From the NCBI GenBank assembly GCA_029246685.1, contig JAQWMR010000008.1, positions 1-64,000 of the forward strand: a stretch of DNA of 64,000 nt, read 5' to 3'. This document shows, in pieces, positions 1-8,034 of this stretch. Below the pieces are notes generated by a model. That model worked only from the letters and a program-made list of their open reading frames with translations. It searched no databases and was not told the origin of the DNA. Within the stretch, counting starts at the first letter, position 1. The number at the start of each line of letters is the position of its first letter. Source of the stretch: Acidimicrobiales bacterium. GTDB taxonomy: Bacteria; Actinomycetota; Acidimicrobiia; Acidimicrobiales; Aldehydirespiratoraceae. A program made the position numbers and the translations under genes.

Positions 1-8
1 CGGGATAG

Positions 9-182
9 GAGGCCTCGCTGCCCGAACGCAACGCCCGGAGGTCCTCGCTGGGATCGGCGGCTTTGCCGGCCCACACCTTCGAGTCGATGGTGGACGACAC
101 GTTCCGCTGGTGGCAGACGACGGATCTGCCGACGCAACCGAAGGACTGGTCGTTCGAGGACAACATCCTCGCCGTGCTCTGA
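9..182 (+). CDS. C-terminal tail of an unidentified gene
   Basis: An open frame ends in TGA at 180-182. Its last 34 residues, beginning FESMVDDTFRWWQ and ending FEDNILAVL, have a protein-like composition rich in acidic and aromatic residues. Upstream in the same frame a TAG lies at 6-8 and the first residues are Arg/Ser/Ala-rich, so the true 5' part either lies in another frame or is outside the window. I do not recognise the family. Confidence 0.35.
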   Translation, partial: EASLPERNARRSSLGSAALPAHTFESMVDDTFRWWQTTDLPTQPKDWSFEDNILAVL

Positions 183-218
183 CGCCGGTCTGATCTGCGT
201 CGTCGGCAACCCGCGACC

Positions 219-224
219 TAGGGT
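219..224 (+). promoter_or_regulatory. -10 box of a probable leaderless transcript (P450)
   Basis: TAGGGT matches the actinobacterial TANNNT -10 pattern and ends 6 bases before the ATG at 231. Transcription would therefore begin at or next to the start codon. No Shine-Dalgarno sequence precedes the gene, which fits leaderless translation. Confidence 0.45.
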
Positions 225-230
225 TTCGGC

Positions 231-1469
231 ATGGCAATCGATGGACTCGATCTCATTTCGTCGGCCCACTACGGCGCCGCCGGCCCGCCCCACGAGCAGT
301 GGCGAGAGCTGCGCAGTCAGCCGCTCACCTACTTCGAGCCTGACGGCTACGAGCCGTTCTGGGCCGTGACCCGCCACGCCGACATCCAGGAGATCTCCGG
401 TCGACCAGAAGACTTCTGCAACGGCGAGGGCATCGTCATCCTCACGCAGGAGCAGATCGACGAGCGCGAGACAAGCGACATCCCGATGCTCATGAAGACA
501 ATCATCGAGATGGACCCGCCGGACCATCGGATGTTCCGCAAGGTCGCGAGCGGCTTCTTCACACCTCGCGGCATCGAACGTCTCGACGAGATCGTCACCG
601 AGTCCGCCAAGACCGTCATCGACTCGCTCGGGTCCGAGGGCGAGGCGGACTTCGTCGAGAAGATCACGCAGCAGCATCCACTGCGCGTCCTGTCCACGAT
701 CCTCGGAATCGAGCCCGACCAAGAGGCGAAGCTGCTCGAGCTGACCACGCAGCTCTTCGGCGGCGAGGACCCCGAGCTTCAGCGAGAGGCGGAGAACCGG
801 TCCGACGCGATGCTGGCGTTGTTCATGGACTTCTTCACGATGTTCAACGACATCATCCAGGACCGCCGCGCCAACCCCCGCGACGACCTCGCCACGATGT
901 TGGCCACCGCGACGCTGGAGAACGGCGAGCCTCTGGGCGACATGGAGACGCTCGGCTACTACCTGATCATCTTCAACGCCGGCCACGACACAACTCGCCA
1001 CTCCCTCACCGGCGCGTTCCAGGCGTTCCTGAACAACCCGGGTGAGCTCCGCCGGATCCGCGACGACCCGAGTCTGGTCAAGTCCGCCGTGGAGGAGGTC
1101 GTCCGATACTCGGCTCCGGTCAACTACATGAAGCGCACCGCCACCCGCGATCTCATTTACGACGGTCACGAGATCAAGAAGGGCGACATGTTCGGGCTTT
1201 TCTACGCGTCAGCGAATCGCGACGCGGAGGTCTTCGAGGACCCGGACCGCTTCGACGTGGGCCGCCACCCGAACCGCCATCTCGGATTCGGATGGGCGGA
1301 GCACTACTGCCTCGGCGCCCATCTCGCCCGAGCGTCGATCCACGCGCTCATCGAAGAACTGGCCGCTCGCATGGAGTGGATGGAGCTGGCGGGCACGCCG
1401 GACTACGTCGCCTCGTCGTTCGTAGTCGGCCCGAAGCACCTGCCGGTCCGCTACAAGGTCTCGGCCTGA
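231..1469 (+). CDS. Cytochrome P450
   Basis: Soluble bacterial P450 of 412 aa, the usual length for class I enzymes that take electrons from ferredoxin. The I-helix oxygen-activation motif AGHDTTR is at about residues 250-256 and the K-helix ExxR is E289-R292. The haem loop FGWAEHYCLG puts the thiolate ligand at about Cys360; the usual third glycine of FGxGxHxCxG is alanine here. Sequence style resembles the CYP125/CYP142 sterol and fatty-acid hydroxylases, but the substrate cannot be read from sequence. No ferredoxin gene is adjacent. The next downstream gene on this strand is an acyl-CoA ligase, in keeping with hydroxylation followed by CoA activation. The start is supported by the -10 box 6 bases upstream. 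Confidence 0.93.
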   Translation: MAIDGLDLISSAHYGAAGPPHEQWRELRSQPLTYFEPDGYEPFWAVTRHADIQEISGRPEDFCNGEGIVILTQEQIDERETSDIPMLMKTIIEMDPPDHRMFRKVASGFFTPRGIERLDEIVTESAKTVIDSLGSEGEADFVEKITQQHPLRVLSTILGIEPDQEAKLLELTTQLFGGEDPELQREAENRSDAMLALFMDFFTMFNDIIQDRRANPRDDLATMLATATLENGEPLGDMETLGYYLIIFNAGHDTTRHSLTGAFQAFLNNPGELRRIRDDPSLVKSAVEEVVRYSAPVNYMKRTATRDLIYDGHEIKKGDMFGLFYASANRDAEVFEDPDRFDVGRHPNRHLGFGWAEHYCLGAHLARASIHALIEELAARMEWMELAGTPDYVASSFVVGPKHLPVRYKVSA

Positions 1470-1470
1470 A

Positions 1471-2084
1471 TCAGCTCGGGAACCAGCCGGGCGAGGACGA
1501 ACTGCACGCAGCGACGAACGCGTCGAGATACGCGGTGTCCTCCTCGTCGAGCGTGAAGTCGCACACGAGGTAGCGGTCGGCACCGTTGTTCCAGACAATC
1601 ACCGTGCCGTCGATACCGCCGGAGAAGCCTTCGCTCACAAGCAGCCATCCGTCGGCCAGTGCCTCGTCGGTGAGGTGCTCGAAGTTCGCACGCGAAGTGG
1701 TGAGGAAACCGTCGTCGTCTTCGAGTCGAGCCCGCCAGTCCGTCGGCTCACACAGTCCGTCGCAGCCGGAGCGAAACGACATCTCGCTGAAGAACCCGAA
1801 GTCGCCTCCCGACGGATCGAACGTGACCCCGAAGACGGGGTCGTCCTCCTCGTCGGTCTCCCAACCCTCCGGCACGATCGCGCTCACCACGTACTCGCCA
1901 TCGCCTTCGACGGCGACGCTGTGCGAGACGAACGAGAACCCGGCGTCGGCTCGGCCGCGAGATCGATCCGGGGCATCTCGACCTCCGGCTCGGGCACCGC
2001 CGCACCGCCGTCGTCACCGCCGCCATCGTCACCACACGACGCCGCGAGAATCGCTACCACCAGGAGTCCAAGCCATCGCCGCAT
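1471..2084 (-). pseudogene. Frameshifted lipoprotein gene of unknown function
   Basis: Read on the minus strand, the gene opens with a lipoprotein signal peptide (MRRWLGLLVVAILAASC, lipid-modified Cys17) and an Asp/Gly linker. After about residue 45 the plausible protein continues in another frame (AGFSFVSHSVAVEGDGEYV, then VSAIVPEGWETD) and runs to a TGA at 1471-1473. One missing base near 1945-1950 would restore about 204 codons. A TAGCTT box lies 6 bases before the ATG, so the gene looks leaderless. Its stop abuts the P450 stop (convergent). Four cysteines lie in the mature part. No family recognised. It may be a sequence error rather than true decay. Confidence 0.6.
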
Positions 2085-2143
2085 CGGATCAAGCTAGCCA
2101 GCGCAATTGAACCGCCACGTCACCCGCGACATGCTGACGCGAG

Positions 2144-3790
2144 ATGACCGACGACCGCACGTACCAGGAGCCCGACTACCGGGCGACCGCCGGTGAGTTC
2201 ATCCGCCACGTCGCGGCCGAGTGGGGTGACCGCGAGCTGGCCGTGATCGACGATCACCGCCTCACGTTCGCCGAGGCCGAGGCGGAATCGGCTCGTCTGG
2301 CGAAGGCGCTGCTCGCGAGCGGCGTGAAGGCCGGCACCCACGTCGCGCTCCTTGCCCCGAACGGGCCCGACTGGATCGTGGGCTTCCTCGCCGCCACCCG
2401 CATCGGCGCTCCGGTCCCGCTGCTCAACACATACTACAAGCCGCGCGAGCTCGGCTGGGTGCTGGAGCATTGCGACGCCGAGGTGGTCCTCACCGTCGGG
2501 TCGCACCTCGGTCATGACTACGTCGAGCGCCTCGAGCAGATCGCTCCGGGCCTTGCGGATCAAGCCCACGGCGAGATCCGGGTCGACAGCCATCCGACGC
2601 TGCGCACGGTGTGGATGTGGAACGACGACGCGCCGCAGTGGGCCGCCCCGATCGACGATCTCCTCGCCCGAGCCGACGAGGTCTCCGACCGCGACCTCCT
2701 CGAAGCCGAAGCGAGCCTGCGGCCCAACGACGCAATGCTCGTCATCTATACGTCCGGCAGCACTGCCGAGCCGAAGGGCGTGATCCACTCCCACGGCGGC
2801 GTCATCCGTCACCCCTACAACCTCCTCCCGTTCCGGGATCTCGAGCCCGGCGACATCTGTTACACGCCCATGCCGCTCTTCTGGGTGGGCGGCCTCACCT
2901 ACACCCTCATCAGCTGCATGCATGCCGGGGCATCGGTGGTCTTCGAGCAGCAGTTCGAACCCGGTGACACGCTCGCGCTGATCGAGCGAGAGAAAGTCAC
3001 CCATGTCGTGGGCTGGCCCCACATGGCGAAGGCGCTCACTGAACACCCGAGTTTCGGCGACCGCGACCTCTCCTCTGTCCGCGGCGGCTCGCTCGACGCA
3101 CTACTTCCCCCAGAGCATCGAGTGGGCGACCCGGAGCTGCGGGCGAACTCGCTCGGGATGACCGAATCCCTCGGTCCCCACTCGATCGAGATGATCGGCA
3201 GCGAGCTCCCACCGGAGAAGCGCGGGTCCTTCGGGCGCTCCGTGCCCGGGATGGAGCACCGCATCGTCGATCCGATCAGCGGCAAGGACCAGCCGCCCGG
3301 CGAGATGGGCGAGATCTGGATCAAGGGCTACTCGCTCATGCTCGGTCATCTGAAGAAGAGCCGCCGGGACGTCTTCACGAAGGACGGCTGGCTGCCCACT
3401 GGCGACGCTGGATTCCTCGACTCCGATGGCCACCTCTTTTTCAAGGGACGAATGGGCGACCAGATCAAGTCGTCCGGCATGAACATCACGCCGCGCGAGG
3501 TCGAGCTCGTCATCGAGGAGCAACCCGAGGTGATGCACGCCTTCGTGATGGCCGTTCCCCACGCCGAGCGAGGTGAGGACGTCGCCGCCGCGATCGTGTT
3601 CCGCCCGGACCAGTCGGCCGAGCCGGCCGACCTCCAGGGTCGACTCAAGGCGGAGATGGCGAGCTACAAGGTGCCCCGCCACATCGCCACCTATGGGGCG
3701 CCAACCGAATTGCCGTGGCTCGAGAGCGGCAAGATCGATCGGCGAGCGCTTCAACAGTCACTGGTCGACCGGTTCACCGAAGGATCGTGA
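2144..3790 (+). CDS. Acyl-CoA synthetase (AMP-forming)
   Basis: ANL-superfamily ligase of 548 aa that adenylates a carboxylic acid and transfers it to CoA. The nucleotide-binding loop YTSGSTAEPKG is at about residues 203-213. A PTGDAGFLDSDG segment near 418 carries the ribose-binding Asp. The C-terminal catalytic lysine lies in SGKIDRRAL near 529. The length fits medium/long-chain or cyclohexane-carboxylate-type ligases; specificity cannot be told. It starts at ATG 2144 with no clear Shine-Dalgarno. It converges with the acyl-CoA dehydrogenase at 3822 and probably feeds it or similar enzymes. Confidence 0.93.
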   Translation: MTDDRTYQEPDYRATAGEFIRHVAAEWGDRELAVIDDHRLTFAEAEAESARLAKALLASGVKAGTHVALLAPNGPDWIVGFLAATRIGAPVPLLNTYYKPRELGWVLEHCDAEVVLTVGSHLGHDYVERLEQIAPGLADQAHGEIRVDSHPTLRTVWMWNDDAPQWAAPIDDLLARADEVSDRDLLEAEASLRPNDAMLVIYTSGSTAEPKGVIHSHGGVIRHPYNLLPFRDLEPGDICYTPMPLFWVGGLTYTLISCMHAGASVVFEQQFEPGDTLALIEREKVTHVVGWPHMAKALTEHPSFGDRDLSSVRGGSLDALLPPEHRVGDPELRANSLGMTESLGPHSIEMIGSELPPEKRGSFGRSVPGMEHRIVDPISGKDQPPGEMGEIWIKGYSLMLGHLKKSRRDVFTKDGWLPTGDAGFLDSDGHLFFKGRMGDQIKSSGMNITPREVELVIEEQPEVMHAFVMAVPHAERGEDVAAAIVFRPDQSAEPADLQGRLKAEMASYKVPRHIATYGAPTELPWLESGKIDRRALQQSLVDRFTEGS

Positions 3791-3821
3791 CCGTCGCGAG
3801 CGACACGCGCCTACGTCGCCG

Positions 3822-4988
3822 TCAGCCCCTCGGCAGGCCGAGCATGCGTTCGCCGATGATCGTGCGCTGCACTTCGCTCGTGCCGCCGGCGATCGACGCG
3901 GACTTCGACCAGAGCCATTGCCGCTGCCAGGTGCCGGCCGCTGATGAGCCGGTGGGAGTCGGCCAGAACGGGGCTTCGTCGCCGAGGATCGTCATCGCGA
4001 GAGCAGAGAGATGTTGTGTCATGTCCGACCAGGTGAGCTTCACCACGGACGACTCCGGCCCGGGCTCCTCGCCGCGGCCGAGGGCCGAGAGCGTTCGCCA
4101 GTTCTGCAGCCGCAGCAGCCGCAGCTGCACGAACGCGTCGGCGAGGTCGTCGGCAACGAGCGGATCGTTCAGCACGCCCCGCTCGGCCGCGAGTCGGGCC
4201 AACTCGTCGAGGTAGACCTCGTGGACCACCTGCTCCTTGAAGGGGAAGTTGGTCCCCCGTTCGTGGGCGAGAGTGGTGTTGGCCACCGTCCAGCCCTGGT
4301 GAAGCCCGCCCACGATCTGGTCGTCGGGGACGAAGACCTCATCGAGGAACACTTCGTTGAACTCCGCTTCGTCGGTGATCTGATGAAGCGGCCGGATCTC
4401 GATTCCCGGCGCGGTCATGTCGATGACCATGTAGGAGATGCCGGCGTGCTTCTTGACGTCGGGATCTGTGCGAACGAGTGCAATTCCCCAACGGGCGAAC
4501 TGGGCGTAGGACGTCCACACCTTCTGACCGGTGACCAACCAGCCGCCGTCCGCTCGTTCGGCCCGCGACCGCAGCGCGGCGAGATCTGACCCGGCATCGG
4601 GCTCGGAGAACAGCTGACACCAGATCTCGCTCGCGTCGAGGATCGACGGAAGCCATCGCTGCTGCTGCTCGTCGGTGCCGCAGGCCAAGAGCGTCGGCCC
4701 GGCAAGGTTGATACCAACGCGATTGACGGGCTGGGGCGCTCCAGCCCGGGCGTACTCCATGTTGTACAGGGCGACCTCCACCGGCGAAGCGCCTCGGCCG
4801 CCAACGGCTTCGGGCCACGAGATCGCCACCATACGGTCGGCGGCCATCCTGGCTTGCCAGTCACGCCCCCAAGCCACCTCCCCGTCGATCGAGTCGAACG
4901 TCGCCGGCTTGTCGGCCAGGTGCTCGGCGAGCCAATCCCGGACATCGTCGGCGAACGCCTCCTCATCGGGGGTGAGCGTCAGATCCAT
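3822..4988 (-). CDS. Acyl-CoA dehydrogenase family protein
   Basis: FAD enzyme of 388 aa that introduces the alpha,beta double bond into an acyl-CoA. It begins MDLTLTPDEEAFADD and carries the flavin-contact segment FSEPDAGSDLA. The C-terminal block GGTSEVQRTIIGERMLGLPR is typical of the FadE/ACAD group found in steroid and branched-chain degradation. The start at 4988 overlaps the stop of the upstream phytanoyl-CoA-dioxygenase-like gene (TGATG), so the two are translationally coupled. It is a close paralogue of the gene at 17942-19129, with the same N-terminal pattern and the same LGLPR ending. A longer open frame upstream is only the antisense or shifted shadow of that neighbour. Confidence 0.93.
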   Translation of the reverse strand: MDLTLTPDEEAFADDVRDWLAEHLADKPATFDSIDGEVAWGRDWQARMAADRMVAISWPEAVGGRGASPVEVALYNMEYARAGAPQPVNRVGINLAGPTLLACGTDEQQQRWLPSILDASEIWCQLFSEPDAGSDLAALRSRAERADGGWLVTGQKVWTSYAQFARWGIALVRTDPDVKKHAGISYMVIDMTAPGIEIRPLHQITDEAEFNEVFLDEVFVPDDQIVGGLHQGWTVANTTLAHERGTNFPFKEQVVHEVYLDELARLAAERGVLNDPLVADDLADAFVQLRLLRLQNWRTLSALGRGEEPGPESSVVKLTWSDMTQHLSALAMTILGDEAPFWPTPTGSSAAGTWQRQWLWSKSASIAGGTSEVQRTIIGERMLGLPRG

Positions 4989-5773
4989 CAGCGGGTCCAG
5001 TCCGCCAAGTAGCCGCCCAAGGCCATGTTCCCAAAGTCGAGACAGCACAACACCTTCAGTCGCGGCGACAGTTGTTCCTGCACCTCCGCCGGGATCGACC
5101 GCCACCAGTTGGTCTGCGGTCGCAGGAAGCCCGCGGTGTAGAAGGCGAACAGGAGCGCCCGGTCGCGATCGGCGGAGCGGTTCTCGCCAGACGTGTGCCA
5201 GAGCCGGCCGTGCATGAGGATCACGGACCCGGCGCTCGCGGCGAACGACGCCATCCCGTCTCGAGGGTCTTCGGGCACCTCCGCGAATGAGGTGAACTCG
5301 TGCGAACCCGGGAGGTACCGCGTCGCGCCGTTCTCTTCGTCGGTGTCGTGCAGGCACCAGATCGCGTTCATCGTGAACGTCTCGGGCCAGGGTTCGGGCA
5401 TCACGGTGGACTGGTCGCAGTGCGGGTTCATCGTCCCGCTGCCCGGCAGCGCTGTGTTCGCAGTAAAGTTCGAGAGGATCACGTCGTTGCCGATGAGCGC
5501 CTCGATCGTCGGGAGTACCGCCGGGTGCTCGGCGAGGTCGGCGAACAGCTCCGCGTGGGCCACGAGGTCGTAGACGCGTATGTTGCGGCCTCCGGGATCG
5601 AGCGCCTCGAGCCGGACCGGCATCCCCCGGGCCTCTGACGCCGCCGCGGCGTCAACGAGGGCGCGGCGGGCCGCAACGACTTCTTTCGGGGAGAGAACGT
5701 CGGGAATGACTGCCCAGCCGTCGGCCCAGAAGCGGTCGACGACGTCGGCGTGGGGTGAAGTGAGTTCGGTCAT
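4988..5773 (-). CDS. Phytanoyl-CoA dioxygenase (PhyH) family protein
   Basis: Fe(II)/2-oxoglutarate-dependent oxygenase of 261 aa. The iron triad is visible: HxD in NPHCDQST near residue 117 and the distal histidine in LMHGRLWHTSGEN near 193. The trailing arginine that usually binds 2-oxoglutarate is probably in the ENRSADRDRALLF segment. Family members hydroxylate alpha or beta carbons of acyl-CoAs, or small natural-product substrates. Coupling to the acyl-CoA dehydrogenase downstream suggests hydroxylation within a degradation route. Start chosen at ATG 5773 because the frame upstream runs into the divergent nitroreductase promoter region. Confidence 0.9.
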   Translation of the reverse strand: MTELTSPHADVVDRFWADGWAVIPDVLSPKEVVAARRALVDAAAASEARGMPVRLEALDPGGRNIRVYDLVAHAELFADLAEHPAVLPTIEALIGNDVILSNFTANTALPGSGTMNPHCDQSTVMPEPWPETFTMNAIWCLHDTDEENGATRYLPGSHEFTSFAEVPEDPRDGMASFAASAGSVILMHGRLWHTSGENRSADRDRALLFAFYTAGFLRPQTNWWRSIPAEVQEQLSPRLKVLCCLDFGNMALGGYLADWTR

Positions 5774-5812
5774 GACCAGCGTGTCCCTTGGGCCAGCCAG
5801 TATCGGCTGTTC

Positions 5813-5818
5813 TAACGT
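5813..5818 (+). promoter_or_regulatory. -10 box of a probable leaderless nitroreductase transcript
   Basis: TAACGT (TANNNT) ends 7 bases before the ATG at 5826, and no ribosome-binding site lies between. It sits in the 52-base gap between divergent genes. Confidence 0.4.
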
Positions 5819-5825
5819 CCGTGTC

Positions 5826-6443
5826 ATGTCCGCCGACCCGACCGAGCTTGCCGCCGTCCAGGCAGTGTTGTGCCGCCAGCGAGCACACCGCTCGTTCACC
5901 GACACGCCGGTGGACGAGGCGACCATCACCGACATCCTCGAACTCGCCACTCGTGCGCCAAGCGCGCAGAACACGCAGCCGTGGCATTTCGTCGTCGTCC
6001 AGGACGCCGATCGGCGCGCCGAGGTCTGGGAGTTGGCCTCCCGCCTCTGGGAGATGGGCGCCAAGGACGCGACCGACGGCAAGGTCGACGACCACATGAA
6101 GAGCGACGTCGAACAGGCTGTGCTCGGCGGGTTCGCCGCGGCGCCTGTCTCCGTCGTCGTCTGCGCCGACACCGACCTCTGGCCCGGCAACCTCATGGAC
6201 TCGTCGATCTGGCCCGCGATCCAGAACATCATGACGGCCGCGACCGCTCACGGGCTCGGCAGCGCGCTCACGACGATCGGAACGATCCTCGTTGACGACC
6301 TGCGGGCGATCCTGAAGCTCCCCGACTCGATGGAACCGAAGGCCGTCATCCCGATCGGGCACCCCGCGAAGACGCTCGGCTCGTCGCGCCGGGAGCCTGT
6401 GCGAGATCATGCCCACAGAGAGGAGTTCGGCAATGGCTGGTGA
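5826..6443 (+). CDS. Nitroreductase family FMN protein
   Basis: FMN-dependent oxidoreductase of 205 aa, usually a homodimer using NAD(P)H. The N-terminal FMN phosphate-binding segment RQRAHRSFTDTPV and the RAPSAQNTQPWHF block are diagnostic. A later AHGLGSALTT segment contacts the isoalloxazine. Substrates in this family range from nitroaromatics to enones and flavin fragmentation. It overlaps the next gene by 11 bases and is probably the first gene of a three-gene unit with the SnoaL-like protein and the acyl-CoA dehydrogenase. Confidence 0.9.
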   Translation: MSADPTELAAVQAVLCRQRAHRSFTDTPVDEATITDILELATRAPSAQNTQPWHFVVVQDADRRAEVWELASRLWEMGAKDATDGKVDDHMKSDVEQAVLGGFAAAPVSVVVCADTDLWPGNLMDSSIWPAIQNIMTAATAHGLGSALTTIGTILVDDLRAILKLPDSMEPKAVIPIGHPAKTLGSSRREPVRDHAHREEFGNGW

Positions 6444-6819
6444 AGAGAGCGATATTCGGAGGCTGCTGGCGATGTACTGCCAGCTCCTCGACGACGGCCA
6501 CTTCGAGGAGTGGATTCAGCTGTTCACCGACGACATCGAATTCGTCGTGATGGGCATGCACAAGAACGGTCACGATGAACTCCGCGGCTTCATCGAGCCG
6601 AGCCAGCAGGCGGACGCCCGGGGCAAGCACATGATCAGTGAACCCTGGATCGAGGTCACGTCAGCGTCTACCGCGGACGCCACCACGGACTTCGCCTGGG
6701 TGTCGAAGCAGGGCCAGGTCGGCCAGAGCGGCCGCTACCACGACCAGATCGTCCACAACGGCGAGCGTTGGCAATTCCAGCGCCGCGAGATCGTCTTCAC
6801 AGGAGACCAACCCGAATGA
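6433..6819 (+). CDS. SnoaL-like / NTF2-fold protein
   Basis: Small cone-shaped alpha+beta barrel protein of 128 aa. The N-terminal block DIRRLLAMYCQLLDDG followed by FTDDIEF is typical of SnoaL_4 members, such as ring-hydroxylating dioxygenase small-subunit-like or dehydratase/isomerase-like proteins. The start at 6433 is preferred over the ATG at 6409 because AGAGGAG lies 7-8 bases upstream. The stop overlaps the next start (ATGA). Function is not predictable; its neighbours suggest a role in the same catabolic step as the flavoenzymes. Confidence 0.82.
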   Translation: MAGEESDIRRLLAMYCQLLDDGHFEEWIQLFTDDIEFVVMGMHKNGHDELRGFIEPSQQADARGKHMISEPWIEVTSASTADATTDFAWVSKQGQVGQSGRYHDQIVHNGERWQFQRREIVFTGDQPE

Positions 6820-7988
6820 GCATCAATCCCATCACCCCGCAGGACATCGCGGATCAGATGATCGACACGATCGCCCAGTGGATCGACAAGGACGTCATCC
6901 CCAACGCGAGCGAGCTCGAGCACGCCGACGAATTCCCGCAGGCGATGTTCGACCAGATGTGTGAGTTCGGGCTCTTCGGCGCGACGATCCCCGAGGAGTA
7001 CGGCGGCCTCGGGCTCGACGTCACGACCTACGTCCGCATCATCGAAGAACTGTCGCGGGGCTGGATGTCGCTGTCCGGCATCCTCAACACCCACAAGATC
7101 GCGGCGACGATGATCGGTCGCTACGGCACCGACGAACAAAAGCAGACGTACCTGCCCCGCATGGTCGACGGCTCGTACCGCGCGGCATTCTCGCTGAGCG
7201 AACCCGACTCCGGCTCCGATGCCGGCGCGCTGCGTTGCAAGGCTGCCCAGGACGGTGACGAGTGGATCATCAACGGCACGAAGATGTGGGTGACGAACGG
7301 CGAGCGGGCCCACATCGTGATGCTGTTGGCTCGCACTCCCGATGATCGGGTCACGTGCTTCATCGTCGAGAAGGAACCCGGCGACCGCTTCGAGGGAATC
7401 GCCACGTCAAAGAAGATCCACAAGCTCGGCTACAAGGGCCTCGAGACCGTGGAGATGAGTTACGTCGACCACCGCGTGCCCTACACGCAGATACTGGGCG
7501 GCGAGGAAGGCATGGGCAACGGCCTGCGCCACGCGCTGTCGGCGCTCGAGCTCGGCCGGATCAACATCGCATCCCGTGCGGTTGGTGTCGGCCAGGCCGC
7601 CTTCAACGCGGCCATGAGGTATGCCCAGGAACGCGAGACCTTCGGCAAGCCGATCTTCCAGCACCAGGCGATCCAGTTCAAGCTCGCCGAGATGGCGACG
7701 AAGCTGCAGGCCGCCCGGCTGATGACGTACGACGCGGCCGCCCGATTCGACCGAGGCGAGCGCATCGATCTCGAAGCCGGCATGGCGAAGCTGTTCGCCT
7801 CAGAGGCCTGCTTCGAGATCTGCACCGAAGCGATGCGCATCCACGGCGGAAACGGCTACACGCAGGAGTACGATGTGGAGCGCTACTTCCGAGACTCGCC
7901 ACTGATGATCATCGGTGAGGGCACGAGCGAGGTCCAGAAGATGGTCATCGCCCGCAAGCTTCTCGAACGACACTCGATCGACCAATGA
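6816..7988 (+). CDS. Acyl-CoA dehydrogenase
   Basis: A 390-aa FAD-dependent acyl-CoA dehydrogenase, closer to the short/medium-chain type than the paralogues at 3822 and 17942. Visible blocks are IPEEYGGLGLD, the FAD-contact SLSEPDSGSDAGAL, the domain-linking MWVTNGERAHI, and QAIQFKLAEMATKLQAAR. The C-terminal RIHGGNGYTQEYDVERYFRD is followed by IIGEGTSEVQK, the usual place of the catalytic glutamate or its surrounds. It is coupled to the SnoaL-like gene (ATGA). Just after its stop lies the palindromic repeat at 7991. Confidence 0.94.
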   Translation: MSINPITPQDIADQMIDTIAQWIDKDVIPNASELEHADEFPQAMFDQMCEFGLFGATIPEEYGGLGLDVTTYVRIIEELSRGWMSLSGILNTHKIAATMIGRYGTDEQKQTYLPRMVDGSYRAAFSLSEPDSGSDAGALRCKAAQDGDEWIINGTKMWVTNGERAHIVMLLARTPDDRVTCFIVEKEPGDRFEGIATSKKIHKLGYKGLETVEMSYVDHRVPYTQILGGEEGMGNGLRHALSALELGRINIASRAVGVGQAAFNAAMRYAQERETFGKPIFQHQAIQFKLAEMATKLQAARLMTYDAAARFDRGERIDLEAGMAKLFASEACFEICTEAMRIHGGNGYTQEYDVERYFRDSPLMIIGEGTSEVQKMVIARKLLERHSIDQ

Positions 7989-7990
7989 CC

Positions 7991-8024
7991 GCTGCACTCG
8001 GGGTCAGACCCCCGCTGCACTTTT
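7991..8024 (+). repeat. Palindromic intergenic repeat, GGGGTCAGACCCC family, copy 1
   Basis: The 46-base gap holds GCTGCACTCGGGGTCAGACC followed by CCCGCTGCAC and TTTT. The core GGGGTC-A-GACCCC is a perfect inverted repeat, flanked by direct copies of GCTGCAC. It could fold as a hairpin followed by a T4 run and act as a weak terminator. Near-identical copies lie at 24225 and, with a changed outer stem, at 27337. Confidence 0.75.
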
Positions 8025-8034
8025 AGAGCTCGAG